Notes: a model not told the origin generated them from the sequence alone. DNA of 64,000 bases from Emiliania huxleyi CCMP1516 (GCF_000372725.1 NW_005195801.1:379907-443906); one strand, 5' to 3'. Counted from the first letter of the stretch, positions 48,987-58,929 are shown. Program-made: numbers and translations.

Positions 48987-50684
48987 TCACTCGGCAGAGC
49001 CCAAGCTCCAAGTGAGCAGCGAGCTCACGTCGTAGGCGGTGGCAGCGACGCTGTTGCCGACAAAGGCAACGCCCGTGAGGACGTGGTTCGCCTAAGAAGA
49101 GGAGCGGGCAGGACGGCTCACGGCCGTCAGCGAGATATGGGCCCGGTACCTCAAGTTATCAGTGGCGGATTCATCTCAAGATTTCACGACTATGCATCTC
49201 GCCGCGGCGAGGTGCGCGCGGTGCTTGACCCTCCGGCCGGGCTCGAGGTCCCACACCGAGACATACCTAGAGCCTCAAGCAGGACAAGCTACAGGGTCGC
49301 CGGCATGGTGATGTGGTAAATGTCGCAGAACACTAGCACAGCAGCTCTGAACTCATCCCGCGGCATATAGTGTCGCCAAAGCCACAGCTCCCTGGGATCG
49401 CGATGTGCCGTCTAAGGCCGCGCGAACCCGTCCTCCGAGGCGCACGCAAAGATGCCGCGGCCCGGGTGCACCTTTAGCGCGAGGGGGGGGGGGGGGGTTG
49501 GCCGAAATTTCGAGCCGAGGCTTGGCAGCCAACTAGCTTATATTGCACCTCTAGAGCGTTGATCCACCGCGCGTGCGCCGCGACGACAGCGACGCAGCGC
49601 TTGGCGTCCACGTCAAAGACGCGCACGCGCCCGGTGGAGTACGCTGCGAGCATTGTCCTTCCACGAATCCGGAGAGAGGTGCACAGCTCCGGCGCTTCTG
49701 CAGTTAGTCGCATCGTGGCGAGCGGGGCGCCATCGGTGCCAATCTCTGCCAGGATAATCTCGCTCGATCCGTCCTGAGGCCGGGTGGGAAAAGGATGGGG
49801 GCAGGGGCGAGTAACTTTCGCGGCGCGCGTGACGCACCGGTTTATCGGTGCCTGCGGCGATTGCCAATATGCCCTCCACGCTGCCGTCCATGTCTGAGAT
49901 GGGGCCGGTGCAGACGTTCTCCAGAGCGGTGGCGAGGGCGAGGTTGCAGAGTTTGGACGTGGCCGGATCAGCAGCGCAACAGTGCAGATCTCCGCTGCCG
50001 GACGAGCCCACGTAGAGGTAGCTCGACCCGCCCGCCTAGGTGGTGGGAGTTGTGCGTGCCGTACGTGGCGTGCGTGCCATACGTGGCGTGCAAGCGTGGG
50101 GCGAGTGAGCAGCGCGCGCGTGTGTGCATGTCCCTCTGTTTGTCTGTGCATGGTGGGCCTTCACGGTGGCAACGCCTCGGAAAAAGGAGGCGGCAGGCCG
50201 CCCCTCTGCCATGTGCAGGGTATGCAGCTCGCGGGCGCCATCCGCCGAGAAGAAGATCGCGCTCCTTCCCGAAAGGACCACGAGCAGCTCGACCCCTCCA
50301 GCCAGCTTGATGAATCTCACATGCGTGACTGCGGTAGTGATGGCGGGGAGGGGTAGGATGCGGCAGCAGTGGGTGATTCAGCTGAGCGGTGAGCGTTCGA
50401 GGGTGGTCGCAGGCTTGCCGGCAGCTGTGGCAGGGGCGATGGCTGCGAAACAGGCGGCGAATGCAGGGTGGTGGGTTTGGCCGGTTGTGTGGCGGCAGGA
50501 GGTGTCGACGCGGACCGGCGCTGTTTGCTCGGTCCTTCAGAAGCGTCGGCTTTCCGGAGCCGTCTGCCGCGCAGAGTGCGGCCTCAGTGGCATGCGCGAA
50601 GGCAAAGTGCCGGCCGTTGCTGCTCAGGTTATTGTAGCAAAGGCTCGCTGGCACGCGGGCGTTGACCTTGTGCTGAGCGGGCAT
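48987..50684 (-). CDS. WDR54-like WD40 beta-propeller protein
   Basis: Spliced from about seven exons. Segments seen: N-terminus with ASLCYNNLSSNGRHFAFAHA (50684 down); FIKLAGGVELLVVLSGRSAI; SSYLYVGSSGSGDLHCCAAD with GPISDMDGSVEGIL; DGSSEIILAEIGTDGAPLAT to MLAAYSTGRVRVFDV and VAAHARWINALE; VHPGRGIFACASEDGFAR; YVSVWDLEPGRRVKHRAHLA; and ANHVLTGVAFVGNSVAATAY to the stop at 48987. The order and the AYG.G.V...HARxI.AL wording match metazoan WDR54. The last two introns use GC donors. Junctions between the first three exons are not certain. A G-run at 49485-49498 lies in an intron. WDR54 has been reported to scaffold signalling complexes; the role here is unknown. Confidence 0.75.
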
Positions 50685-50775
50685 GCGTGGTGCGGTCCGC
50701 CAGATATGAAACGGATGATTCTTTGCAAGTCGTGGCGTGGCAGACGGTGAACGAGCTAGCGTGCGGGGACAGCGG

Positions 50776-51430
50776 CATTGTGCACGGAGCTAAGTGCATT
50801 GCCGTTCTTAACGGAGTCGCTTAGGCGGCTCCGGTGGTGTGCCGGTGATAGTACTAGCACGCGCCAGTTCGCACCTGTGTCGAGCCTGTTTGCTGTGAGA
50901 GAGAGTTGTTTTGTCTAAATTCTTTGCAAGTTGGGACACCAACGCGGTATATTTTTTTGCGGATGGGTGCTCGCAAGACGGGCGGTGAAGGCTGAATAAA
51001 ATGAGCTCGGGGGCACGGGACGCGGCACAAACGGGGCACAAACCAGGCTACAAACACGGGGAGGCCCGTAGTGACGCAAGGGAGTCTAGCATCTTCTAGC
51101 GACGGTGGCGTCCTCCGACGCCGGCGAGGCCTAAGCTCGGTCGCAATCTCATCCGCCGCCGCGAGCTGCAGCGCGACTGACATGCGCTGGGCCCGCAGCG
51201 ACAGCCACGACCGCGTCGACCAGCGCGCCTCGTCCTCGTGCTGCCGCTTCGAGAGCTTGTTGCGCACCTTGTCCTTCATCTGGTAGAACAGCCGCTTGAC
51301 CGCGTTGCACCACCCGCCGAAGGTTTCGAACAGGTACATCTGTACGTCCGTGCCCGAGCGCGAGAGGGCGTGCGCGTAGTCCGCCTTCGCTCGAGGCCGA
51401 AAATCGCGCTCGTGCCGTGAACCGCTGGGG
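50776..51430 (-). mobile_element. Mobile-element fragment D, copy 1
   Basis: Blocks near 50776-50880 (GTGCACGGAGCTAAGTGC; AGTCGCTTAGGCGGCTCC) and 51015-51125 (GACGCGGCAC; ACACGGGGAGGC; TCCGACGCCG) recur in the same order and orientation at 61571-62240. From about 51070 to 51430 the minus strand is open (DVQMYLFETFGGWCNAVKRL; ARWSTRSWLSLRAQRMSVAL) and looks like a coding remnant that I cannot assign to a transposon class. Confidence 0.55.
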
Positions 51431-51466
51431 CCCCTACCAACAACGCCAACGAACCCTGCAGCCAAG

Positions 51467-52687
51467 ATGAGGGTTGTTGTCACGGGCTCGACGCGCGGTA
51501 TAGGCCGTACTGTGGTGGAGACACTTTCGCGCGCCGGCCAGAACACCATCTTCCTCGGGTGCCGTGATCTGGAAGCCGGCAGAGCGCTCGCGGCGGAACT
51601 CGGTGGCGGCGCCGTGCCGCTTCTGCTTGACGTTACAGATGATGCCTCGGTCGCCGCCGCCGCCGCGAGCGTCCTGGCCACAGGGAGCCAGCTTGACGCG
51701 CTGGTGAACAACGCCGGCGTGCTTCTGGAACGCAAGGGCACGGCGTTGGCGTCCATCGTTGAGCCCACCTTGCGGGTGAACTTGCGAGGCGCCGTCTCGG
51801 TGACCGCCGCGTTCCGCCCGCTCATTCGAGATGGGGGGCTCATCGTCAACATCTCGTCGGGCGCCGGCACGTTCGTGACGGGGCAGCTCGACCCCTCGGT
51901 TCGCGCGAGGCTGGAGGCGATGGACGCGGCTCGCCTCCAAGAGGCCATCGCTCGCCTCGCAGCCGCGGCCGCCGCGTCGCCGACGCACCAGCCGGACGAC
52001 ACGCCCATCTACGGCGTGAGCAAGGCGGGGCTCAACTACTACACTCAGCTCGAGGCGCGCGAGAACCCGCGCCTTCGCGTCGTCGCCTGCTCGCCGGGCT
52101 TTTGCCGCACGGCCATCGCCGGTGCCGACGCAGACTACAGCAGACGTGAGCCCAAGGAGGCGGCGCTCGGCGCGGATGTGGTGGTAAAGCTCCTCTTGGG
52201 CGACCTCGGCCGCGACTCGGGACGCTTCTACAAAGAGTGCAGCAAGCCGGGCACCTCGCTCGAAGCGGCACGCTCCAAGCAAGAGCCGTGGGTAGCGAGC
52301 TTTGCGAAAGGCAACTTTTGCGCCCTCACGCCCGCGCAGCAGCGGAAGGCCATTGACGGGCCAGAAGCGGCTCCGCAAGCGACGAGCACGTCGTCAGCCC
52401 CGCCGGCCAAGCGCGCAAAGGCGAGCCACGAAGCACCGCCCGCTGCGCCTGCCGCCGCCGCCGCCGCCGCCGCCGCGTCGTGGCAGGTCTTTCTCGGCGG
52501 TTCCTTTCGGCCATACGAGGAGCCCGTGCAAGCGACGATCGAGGCGGCGTGGCAGAGTGCCGATGCCGCAGTGGAGGTGACGATTCGCGGCCAGGCGTAC
52601 GTCCTTGACTTTGCGGAGAGCAGGCAGCGCCAGAAGAGCGACCCATCGCGCTCCCGAGCCATCAAGCGCGTCGTGTCGCTGTCGTAA
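51467..52687 (+). CDS. Short-chain dehydrogenase/reductase fused to a WWE-like domain
   Basis: A 406-residue intronless gene. Residues 1-290 form a classical SDR of the carbonyl-reductase type: TGSTRGIG (6-13, cofactor loop), LLLDVTD, NNAG (81-84), the catalytic Ser in VNISSG (about 130) and YGVSK (182-186, Tyr and Lys). After a linker with an NLS-like PPAKRAKAS and poly-Ala, residues ~335-400 read WQVFLGGSFRPYEEP ... IEAAWQS ... QAYVLDFAESRQRQ ... IKRV. This matches the WWE pattern (Trp, PY, IE.a, Y.idF, Q, R.v+R). WWE domains usually bind iso-ADP-ribose in ubiquitin and PARP proteins. Fusion to an SDR is unusual. Likely NADPH-dependent carbonyl reduction, perhaps nuclear. Confidence 0.85.
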   Translation: MRVVVTGSTRGIGRTVVETLSRAGQNTIFLGCRDLEAGRALAAELGGGAVPLLLDVTDDASVAAAAASVLATGSQLDALVNNAGVLLERKGTALASIVEPTLRVNLRGAVSVTAAFRPLIRDGGLIVNISSGAGTFVTGQLDPSVRARLEAMDAARLQEAIARLAAAAAASPTHQPDDTPIYGVSKAGLNYYTQLEARENPRLRVVACSPGFCRTAIAGADADYSRREPKEAALGADVVVKLLLGDLGRDSGRFYKECSKPGTSLEAARSKQEPWVASFAKGNFCALTPAQQRKAIDGPEAAPQATSTSSAPPAKRAKASHEAPPAAPAAAAAAAAASWQVFLGGSFRPYEEPVQATIEAAWQSADAAVEVTIRGQAYVLDFAESRQRQKSDPSRSRAIKRVVSLS

Positions 52688-52699
52688 GGTATAAGGTAA

Positions 52700-52826
52700 G
52701 GTATAAGGTACTGGGCTGGGTTTTTAGGCATTGTGGGGTTGGCACTCCCGTCGACCCTCATGACCTCCTGCGGTCTCTGAGATGGACACCAGTGGGTGTG
52801 GGACCACAGCCAGGATACACTCGAAG
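52700..52826 (+). repeat. Dispersed repeat family B, copy 2
   Basis: Nearly identical to 15586-15712, same orientation. It begins immediately after GTATAAGGTA repeats that follow the SDR-WWE stop codon. Confidence 0.75.
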
Positions 52827-53211
52827 GCTGGGTAAGCAGTAGAGGTCGATACTCGACGCGTCCCACATGGTTGTGTCGCTGTCGGCACGCTGTCGACAGG
52901 ATGTCGAGCGACACCGGTGGCAGTGCCACCCAGGAGTGGTCGGGCGGTCTCCCGTCATGAAAGAGCCACCATGTGATCCGTATGATGATTCCTGACAACC
53001 GCCTCAGTCAACTTTCGTCACAGTTCCCGCTCTGAGAGGAGCTGCGGGTCAGTTCGACAGCTGGAGCTGTGTCGCCGGCGTGCGGCGGCCTGCCTCCGGA
53101 GGTGCCTCTGAGGTGGACATTTTTTTGTCACCGTGAGAGAACGCGTTCGAATTTTCACTCGGGAACTTCAACTGAGCACGCGCACCGGCCAGGGCGGCAA
53201 ACGGCTGCGCG
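52827..53211. other. Non-coding spacer
   Basis: No supported gene; it may be the upstream part of the retroelement whose RNase H lies at 53212-54150. Confidence 0.4.
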
Positions 53212-54150
53212 GTGAGCACAGTCGCACTCCTCTGTGTAGCGCCTCAGGGTGAAGGGGGGGCATGCCGGGTCAAGCTGAGACTAATGGTCGAGGCACCAGG
53301 GGTCGTTCTTCGCCCACAGCAGCAACTGGCAGAGCAGGCGCAACGACGCCCGCCCGACTGGGTGGCATACACAGACGGGTCGGAAGACCTAGGGAAAGCA
53401 GGATGGGCCTATACAGTACTCATCGGGGGCGACGCAATCGGCGATAGGGGCGCGTCGCTGGCGAGCGAGGGCTACGGGCCAGTTGTCACTTCGGCGGCGC
53501 ACCCAGCCTACCTCGGCGCGCGAAGGCATACCAACAACACGGCGGAACTAACCGCCCTAGCCGAGCTCCTCCGGGCTCTCCTGTCCTCGTCACCGCAACG
53601 AGCGGGCTCACGCGGAGTAGTGCGGACCGACAGCGAGTACGCGGCGGCGTGCATGATGGGGAGGGTGACCCCCAAAACGAACAGACAGCTAGCGGAGCGC
53701 CTTCGTTCCCTCTGGCGACGCCTTCGCGCCAAACACACCGTGACGTGGAGGCATGTGGCGGGTCACAGCGGCAACAAATGGAACGACTACGTCGACGAGC
53801 TAGCTGCTCGCGGCAGGCAAGGTGACAGAGGCTCAAACGCTGCCGAGTGGGCGGACAACACCATCCCGACGGACACTCCCGACGAGGGGAGCGACACGGA
53901 AGGACCCGCCCCCGCCCCTCGGGGCGGGGGCCCCCGCCCCCCCGGGGGGCCCTTTGGGGCCCCTCCAGGGGGCGACCCCTCCGGGGAGGCCGGCCCTCCC
54001 CGTGCCGGTTCTCCCCAACCAACCCCGCCGGCAGCGCGAGCTGCCGGCCATATTGAGCGGTTCGTCCGCGTCGCGCACTCGTCCCAACCGAGGGCCGCAG
54101 ACTCGTTCTGCGCGCCAACGGCTGGTGACGCTGTGTTGCCCTTGAGCTAG
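53212..54150 (+). CDS. RNase H domain of a retroelement
   Basis: A 312-codon frame whose middle is an RNase HI: DWVAYTDGSEDLGKAGWAY, NNTAELTALAELL, VVRTDSEYAA and TWRHVAGHSGNKWNDYVDEL. The four acidic residues (Asp in TDGS, Glu in AEL, Asp in TDSEY, Asp in VDELA) and the His loop are all present, so it could be catalytic. The product continues into a Pro/Gly-rich tail over a strongly self-complementary GC block (53905-53995). No reverse transcriptase is visible upstream within the window. Probably the 3' end of a truncated non-LTR element. Confidence 0.75.
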   Translation: MSTVALLCVAPQGEGGACRVKLRLMVEAPGVVLRPQQQLAEQAQRRPPDWVAYTDGSEDLGKAGWAYTVLIGGDAIGDRGASLASEGYGPVVTSAAHPAYLGARRHTNNTAELTALAELLRALLSSSPQRAGSRGVVRTDSEYAAACMMGRVTPKTNRQLAERLRSLWRRLRAKHTVTWRHVAGHSGNKWNDYVDELAARGRQGDRGSNAAEWADNTIPTDTPDEGSDTEGPAPAPRGGGPRPPGGPFGAPPGGDPSGEAGPPRAGSPQPTPPAARAAGHIERFVRVAHSSQPRAADSFCAPTAGDAVLPLS

Positions 54151-54967
54151 TCCTTCCCCGGTCGCCTAGCCTCTGCGCTGTCTGGCGGACGCCTGTATGC
54201 CATGCACGCGGACCACGCTTGCGTGGATACGTGGCTGGCAGGCAGACCCGTGTGCGGGGTAACCCGCGCACGGGGAAGCTTCACGGGTTCGAGCCGTCAA
54301 ACATTGAGCAGCGGAGGTGTGCCGAGGGGGACCGGGAGGCGGTAAGCCGTCGTCGCCCGGCGCTGCATGCAGCACCGTGGCGATGGCGCTAAGAGGTTCC
54401 TCTTTTCCGCGCCCCCCCCGCAAGGCGCGCGATACACACGGGCTACAATAGTGCCAGTGAGGCGGAGGCGCGAGTCGGAAGGCCGCGACCGTCAAGTGTT
54501 TTCGTCATTTTCGTCATTTTCCTACAATCGCTGTGAGGACGCCACCGTGCGAGGCGTGGCGCACCTATCCAGTGGCGCCGTCTCGTCGGGCTCCGCCACC
54601 GCCGGCCGTCGCTGCTCGGCTGCCCAGTCCCAGCCGCCACGCTCGAGGTCCCAGTCGGTCGCATTGCGTCTGGAAAGGCGTTTGCTCCCACGGGCTTGGC
54701 GCCTCGGCCGTCTTGGCTTGGGCGGGTCCGGCTGGGCCGACGGCGACGACGACAGGCGCGCGTCCACGCGGATGCGAGAGATCGATTGCATATGTCGTCG
54801 ATCTGTGGCACGCGGCGGGCGCGGCGCAAACAGGCGGAAACACACACGTGCGCGGGCTCGTTTGGGTTGATTTATGATTCTTTTTTGAGCTTAGTGCGAT
54901 GTTTCTTTTTTTGCCCGACGATCGATCGCCGGGGGCAGCTTGCTTGGACGCTCGGCTTTGACGCGGC
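54151..54967. other. Intergenic region
   Basis: No supported gene. A T-arm-like sequence (CACGGGTTCGAGCCGT near 54281-54296) was examined and does not form a tRNA. Confidence 0.5.
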
Positions 54968-55666
54968 ATGCAGTACCAGATCAGTGTCCCTCCGGGGGTG
55001 CAGCCCGGCCAGCGGATCCAGGCCAACGTCGGCGGGCAGATGGTGCAGGTCCAGGTCCCCCTCAACCTCGGGCCAGACCGTCTCGTTCGCATCACAGTTC
55101 CCGCCGCGGCGCCGCCGCCACAACCTCAGCAGTTCCGGGTGACGGTGCCGCCCGGGTGCGGCGCAGGCTCCGTGTTTCAGGCCAACGTGGGCGGCCGCCT
55201 TGTCCAAATCACCGTTCCGCCCGGCCAGGGCCCCGGAAGCCAGCTGATGGTGAACGCTCCGCCGCCCGGACCCGCTGCGCCGCAGTATGCACCGCCGCAG
55301 CCACGCCCGGCCGCGCCGCAGCCACGCTCGGCCGCGCCGCGGCCGGCGGCGCCGGCACGACCGTCTGCGACAGCGCGGCCACCCCCCTCTCGCGCTTCGG
55401 CCGCGTCGCGCGCTTCGGCCGCGTCGCGCGCTTCGGCCGCGTCACAACGGCAGAGCACAGCGGGGAGCAAGGCATCGGCGACAGAGTACCTACAGGCGAA
55501 GCAGCAGGCGCGCGAAGACGCGGCCGCGGCGCGCGACGCGAAGGCCGCGGCGCGCGACGCTAAGAAGGCTGGCGCCGCTCCGCCTACGAACACTGCCCCT
55601 CCCCGCAGCAGCGGCGGCGGCAGCGGCGAGGTGTCGGCTCTGTGGTGGCTGAACATGGGCATCTGA
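54968..55666 (+). CDS. VxVPPGVxPGQ-repeat protein, haptophyte-type
   Basis: A 232-residue intronless gene. The N-terminal ~100 residues are two copies of a beta motif (YQISVPPGVQPGQRIQANVG; FRVTVPPGCGAGSVFQANVG) each followed by VQ(V/I)xVP. Proteins with this motif are common in algal genomes and have no assigned function to my knowledge. Ala/Pro-rich sequence follows, with three tandem SRASAA repeats (identical at the DNA level), a charged helix (YLQAKQQAREDAAAARDAKA) and the end SALWWLNMGI. A run of 16 G begins 85 nt after the stop codon. Confidence 0.75.
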   Translation: MQYQISVPPGVQPGQRIQANVGGQMVQVQVPLNLGPDRLVRITVPAAAPPPQPQQFRVTVPPGCGAGSVFQANVGGRLVQITVPPGQGPGSQLMVNAPPPGPAAPQYAPPQPRPAAPQPRSAAPRPAAPARPSATARPPPSRASAASRASAASRASAASQRQSTAGSKASATEYLQAKQQAREDAAAARDAKAAARDAKKAGAAPPTNTAPPRSSGGGSGEVSALWWLNMGI

Positions 55667-56262
55667 GGCGGCGTAGAAGGAGTGCATGGCGCTCCGCGCG
55701 GGAGGACTGATGGGTGGGGTGCAGGAGGGTGTGTACGATGGGCCCGAGGAGGGGGGGGGGGGGGGGACTGGAGATCGCGAGGGAACGCGTCACGGTACTT
55801 TACGGTAGGCTGTGTGTAGACCACTTAGATGTGTGGGGCCGCCAGACACTGAGTTTTAAGCGATTCCGCGTTCTATCTGTGTTGCCCCAGACCCACTTTA
55901 GACGGAAGCGAGAGGGGGGGGGGGCGGTGTTACAAACTTGACGGGTGTTTTTGGATGGTTCGAGACCAACGTCCAACGGCAACGCGGCGCCGGCGGGAGA
56001 GTCTGGGAGAGATACCGGTTACCGGCTTTAGGTGCACGGGCGTCGACTCGCGAGACGGCTCCTGTGTGAAAATCCTCGCATGCGCCCCCCCTGCAGCTGC
56101 GCGCCCTGTGCAGCAGGTGGGTCAGTGCGCGGCGCCCCCGGGCGCCCGGACCTCGAGACATGCCCCCCCCCCCCCCCCCCAACCACCCTCCCCCCCCCAC
56201 CCATACCCACAACAGCATCGCACGTGAAAGCTCCATCACATCTCCTTCCCCCGCGGGGGCCT
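55667..56262. other. Convergent intergenic region with a G-run and a C-run
   Basis: G-run 55751-55766 lies 85 nt past the plus-strand stop at 55666. C-run 56163-56180 lies 83 nt past the minus-strand stop at 56263. No gene is seen between. Confidence 0.6.
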
Positions 56263-57635
56263 TCACGCGCTCGTCGTCGTTGTCGCCTCGTCGTCCGGCG
56301 CAGCCTCAGGCGCGGACTCGCCACCGCGCGCCTCCTCCAGGCCCGCTTTGATATACTCCGACCCGGTGGTTAGCATCGACGTGGCAGCTTCGTATGCTGC
56401 GTGCGCGATGGGCGCCACCTTGCCGTTGAGATACTCCTTGTCGAGAGTCTCCACCTGGGGAGGCGCGACAACGGCGCGCGGTGAGCTAAGAGAGCAAGTG
56501 CAGACGTGCACTGTGGTGAAGCAGCTGGCGAGCATGGGCCTTCTCGACCAGCTTTGAGGTCTTCTCCGCGAGGCCGTACTCCTCGGCCTGCGATCATGGG
56601 CCGCACAGTGAGAGCTGACACCACACACGAAATCCCCGCCGTGGGTAACAGGGATACCTTGCCAGTCAGCAGCCCCGCCGTCTCACTCACCTACGCGCGC
56701 AAGAGAGCCGGGGCGAGACGTCAACGAACCCTTGCTCCCGCGAGCGAAGAGGCCATCGCCCGCCTTGTCTGCGATGTGGTACTTGTCGTCCACCTTGGCG
56801 GCCTGCTCAGAGAAGAGCCTCCTCTCAGTCTCCTAGGTGCGCCACCAAAGGGCTGTCTCCCAAGGCGCGAACCGTTGAGAAGATGAACGAGGCGCTGTTT
56901 GCTGCAATGCCGCTAGAGCGCGCATGAATGCCGTCGCGCACGCCCTGTAGCGCTGCAGTGGCCGCAGCCGAGACCGAGGAGGCGTGCGCCGACGCCTCGG
57001 CCAGCGCCGCCATCGCCTTCTCGCGTGGGCCCTCGATCGTGGCAAGCACCTTGGCCGTTGAGGAAAGGGCGTGAGGGCAGTGGCGGGGTTGGGCCGCCGC
57101 CGCGAGGGACGCAAGCAGCTGTGAGGGGACCACCTTCTCCTTCAGCTTGTGCTCCTCATCGTACTTGTTGGCGAGCTCCGTCAGCTGTTCAAGGCCGCTG
57201 TTCGCTGTCGCAAAGGCCTTGCTGAATGCCTTGGTGGGGACCTGCTCACGCGCAGCGCTTGGCGGGCCGGTGTGAGGAGACCCTGTGCCAGCTGTAGGCC
57301 AGGGCACAGCGGCCAGCGCACGCCTCCACAGACTTGTCCTTGAGTGTTGAGGCCTTCTGCTGGATGTCGTCGATTGCCGCCTGCGCCGTGTCGACGGCGA
57401 CGGCCAGCGCCTTTTGCGCCTTGTCGCTCGCGCCGTAGGTGTCATCGTACGCGCTCACCTTGATGGGTGTGACGAGACGGTGAGAGGCTGGCCCGCGCGT
57501 GCCTCTGCTTCATATCGGCCGAGGCGCCTTCTTCTTGATCTCTTCGAGGGCGCCTTTGGCGGCGGCCAGCGCCACCGACATCCGCCCAACCGTCTCCGCC
57601 TCGATCTCGGGCGCATCCGATGTGGCGTCGGCCAT
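56263..57635 (-). CDS. Ala/Lys-rich helical repeat protein, LEA- or spartin-like
   Basis: First exons are firm: 57635-57528, 57458-57324, 57241-57134 and 57049 down to about 56900, with GC, GC and GT donors and short introns (69, 82, 84 nt). The last parts (about 56830-56740, 56600-56530 and 56457-56263) are assigned by frame and style. The product is hydrophilic and helical with repeating D/E-K-Y-x-L-x-E-K words: KYDEEHKLKEK, VDDKYHIADKA, AEEYGLAEKTSKLVEKA, LDKEYLNGKV. Similar repeats occur in late-embryogenesis-abundant and senescence/lipid-droplet proteins. No catalytic motif. The C-terminus is Glu/Thr-rich (DDEATTTTSA). Probably a stress or membrane-surface protein; this is weak inference. 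Confidence 0.55.
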
Positions 57636-57701
57636 TGCAACGTCGACTTTTGTAACCGATCTTTGGCGCCACACTACATTGTACGTACTCTCTCATTGTG
57701 T

Positions 57702-58262
57702 ATGCACATGAGCCGGCACTCACACGACTTCCTCATCGTCGGCCCGGTCGGTGCGGGCAAGACGACTCTCGTTCGCAGACTGCACGCGCTGGGAGCGCGG
57801 CAGCGAGCTACGTCGACGACAGCGGCGCCGCCGCAGCCAACCGTAGGTACCGAGCTACTCACTCTGTCGCGCCCCTCTCTCACCCTGCTGGAGGTCGGGG
57901 GCGCAATGGAGCCGCTGTGGGAGGGGTTCCTGGGCCACTGCCGCCGCGGTCTCCTCTTCGTGGTGGACACCTCCAGTGCTTGCGCAGTCGGCGCCGCGTC
58001 GGTGGCACTGCTACGGCTCCTCTCTTCAGAGGACCCGTCTAACAAGCGGCCGCTCCTCCTCGTCCTGAACCAGCGAGACCGACTAGACGCGCTGCCCGAA
58101 GGCATCGTGCGGCACCTCCTGCGCCTCGATGGTATGCAGGAGACATCTCGCGGGAGGCGGATCTCCATCCATTGGACGAGCGGCCGGAGCGGCGACGGAG
58201 TGGACGGCGTGCTGAGGTGGTGCGTCGAGGAGCTGCAGCGCAACCCGCAGGCTTCGAGGTAA
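57702..58262 (+). CDS. ARL16-like small GTPase
   Basis: A 186-residue single-exon gene. P-loop GPVGAGKTTLVRRL (about residues 12-25), switch I PTVGTELL, a diverged switch II LEVGGAMEPLW in place of DVGGQ, a hydrophobic LLFVVDTSSAC strand and LNQRD for NKxD. The missing catalytic Gln after DVGG and the ELGG-like switch II are hallmarks of ARL16 within the ARF-like family. No N-terminal Gly or amphipathic helix, also as in ARL16. The human relative has been linked to ciliary protein export. The ATG at 57708 is an alternative start. Divergent from the helical-repeat gene, whose start is only 66 bp away. Confidence 0.85.
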   Translation: MHMSRHSHDFLIVGPVGAGKTTLVRRLHALGARQRATSTTAAPPQPTVGTELLTLSRPSLTLLEVGGAMEPLWEGFLGHCRRGLLFVVDTSSACAVGAASVALLRLLSSEDPSNKRPLLLVLNQRDRLDALPEGIVRHLLRLDGMQETSRGRRISIHWTSGRSGDGVDGVLRWCVEELQRNPQASR

Positions 58263-58347
58263 GTCGCGTCATCGTGTAACTGTGACGCGTATTTGGGTTT
58301 GGTCACGAGCCAGTGACACTGATTGCGTGCAAGCTACCCCGAGACGT

Positions 58348-58929
58348 TTACTGAACATGGCCCAATTCCCGATTGAGGGACTCGATCCACCGCTCGAGGC
58401 GCGAGCCGGGCCGCACGCCCTCACCCACTCTCTCCCCAAACACGTTTCGCGCCGCTCCCGCCGCCTGCGGCGTATTGCCGACGTAGCGCCAAGGGCGGCG
58501 CCGCTCCTCGATGCCCGGCGTCGAGAGCTGTATGGACCGCAGCTGGCCCTCCGCGAGGGGCTCGAGCCGCTCAATCAGGAGGGTGAGCGCCGCAAAGGAG
58601 AGCACCCGCACCGGCACCTGCGGAAGCGAGGGTGCGCCGAGCGCCCCGGCGCAGCACGCACCGGCAAGCCGGGCGAACACATCGTCTGTTTTGTGCACCC
58701 ACTGACACGTCGCTCGCCCACCCGAGAACCCAGCACTCACGGCGGCCCAGCGGCGCGCTCTGCGAAGTGCGGCGGGCCGGCCGGCCGCCAGGTTGAAGAG
58801 GAGCGAGCCCATCCCGACGACTCCTCCGCTCACGACCACCTGCCGCACGACGTCTGAAGGGCCGCTGGCGAGCGGCAATCGGGTGCGACTAGCACCCGTG
58901 GCGACCGTGGCGAAGGCGATAGCGAGCAT
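58348..58929 (-). CDS. Tim17/Tim22-like membrane protein
   Basis: A 193-residue single frame. Residues ~25-105 contain Gly-rich membrane segments (VVVSGGVVGMGSLLFNLAAG; RWAAVSAGFSGGRATCQW) followed by KTDDVFARLAGACCAGALGA. The GxxxG segments, the R/K-x-DD before the last helix and the AG..cGAlg end follow the Tim17/Tim22/PMP24 pattern. The family includes mitochondrial and plastid preprotein translocase subunits and peroxisomal PMP24. The long hydrophilic C-terminus is not typical. Convergent with the ARL16-like gene. No introns. Confidence 0.5.
   Translation of the reverse strand: MLAIAFATVATGASRTRLPLASGPSDVVRQVVVSGGVVGMGSLLFNLAAGRPAALRRARRWAAVSAGFSGGRATCQWVHKTDDVFARLAGACCAGALGAPSLPQVPVRVLSFAALTLLIERLEPLAEGQLRSIQLSTPGIEERRRPWRYVGNTPQAAGAARNVFGERVGEGVRPGSRLERWIESLNRELGHVQ

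Noticed and set aside
50854-52008. 384-codon minus-strand frame
   Set aside because: It overlaps the SDR gene antisense. Only its downstream part (51070-51430) outside the SDR looks like a possible element remnant.
54281-54296. tRNA T-arm-like GGGTTCGAGCC
   Set aside because: No matching acceptor stem, anticodon arm or A box at the right spacing; a chance B-box-like word.
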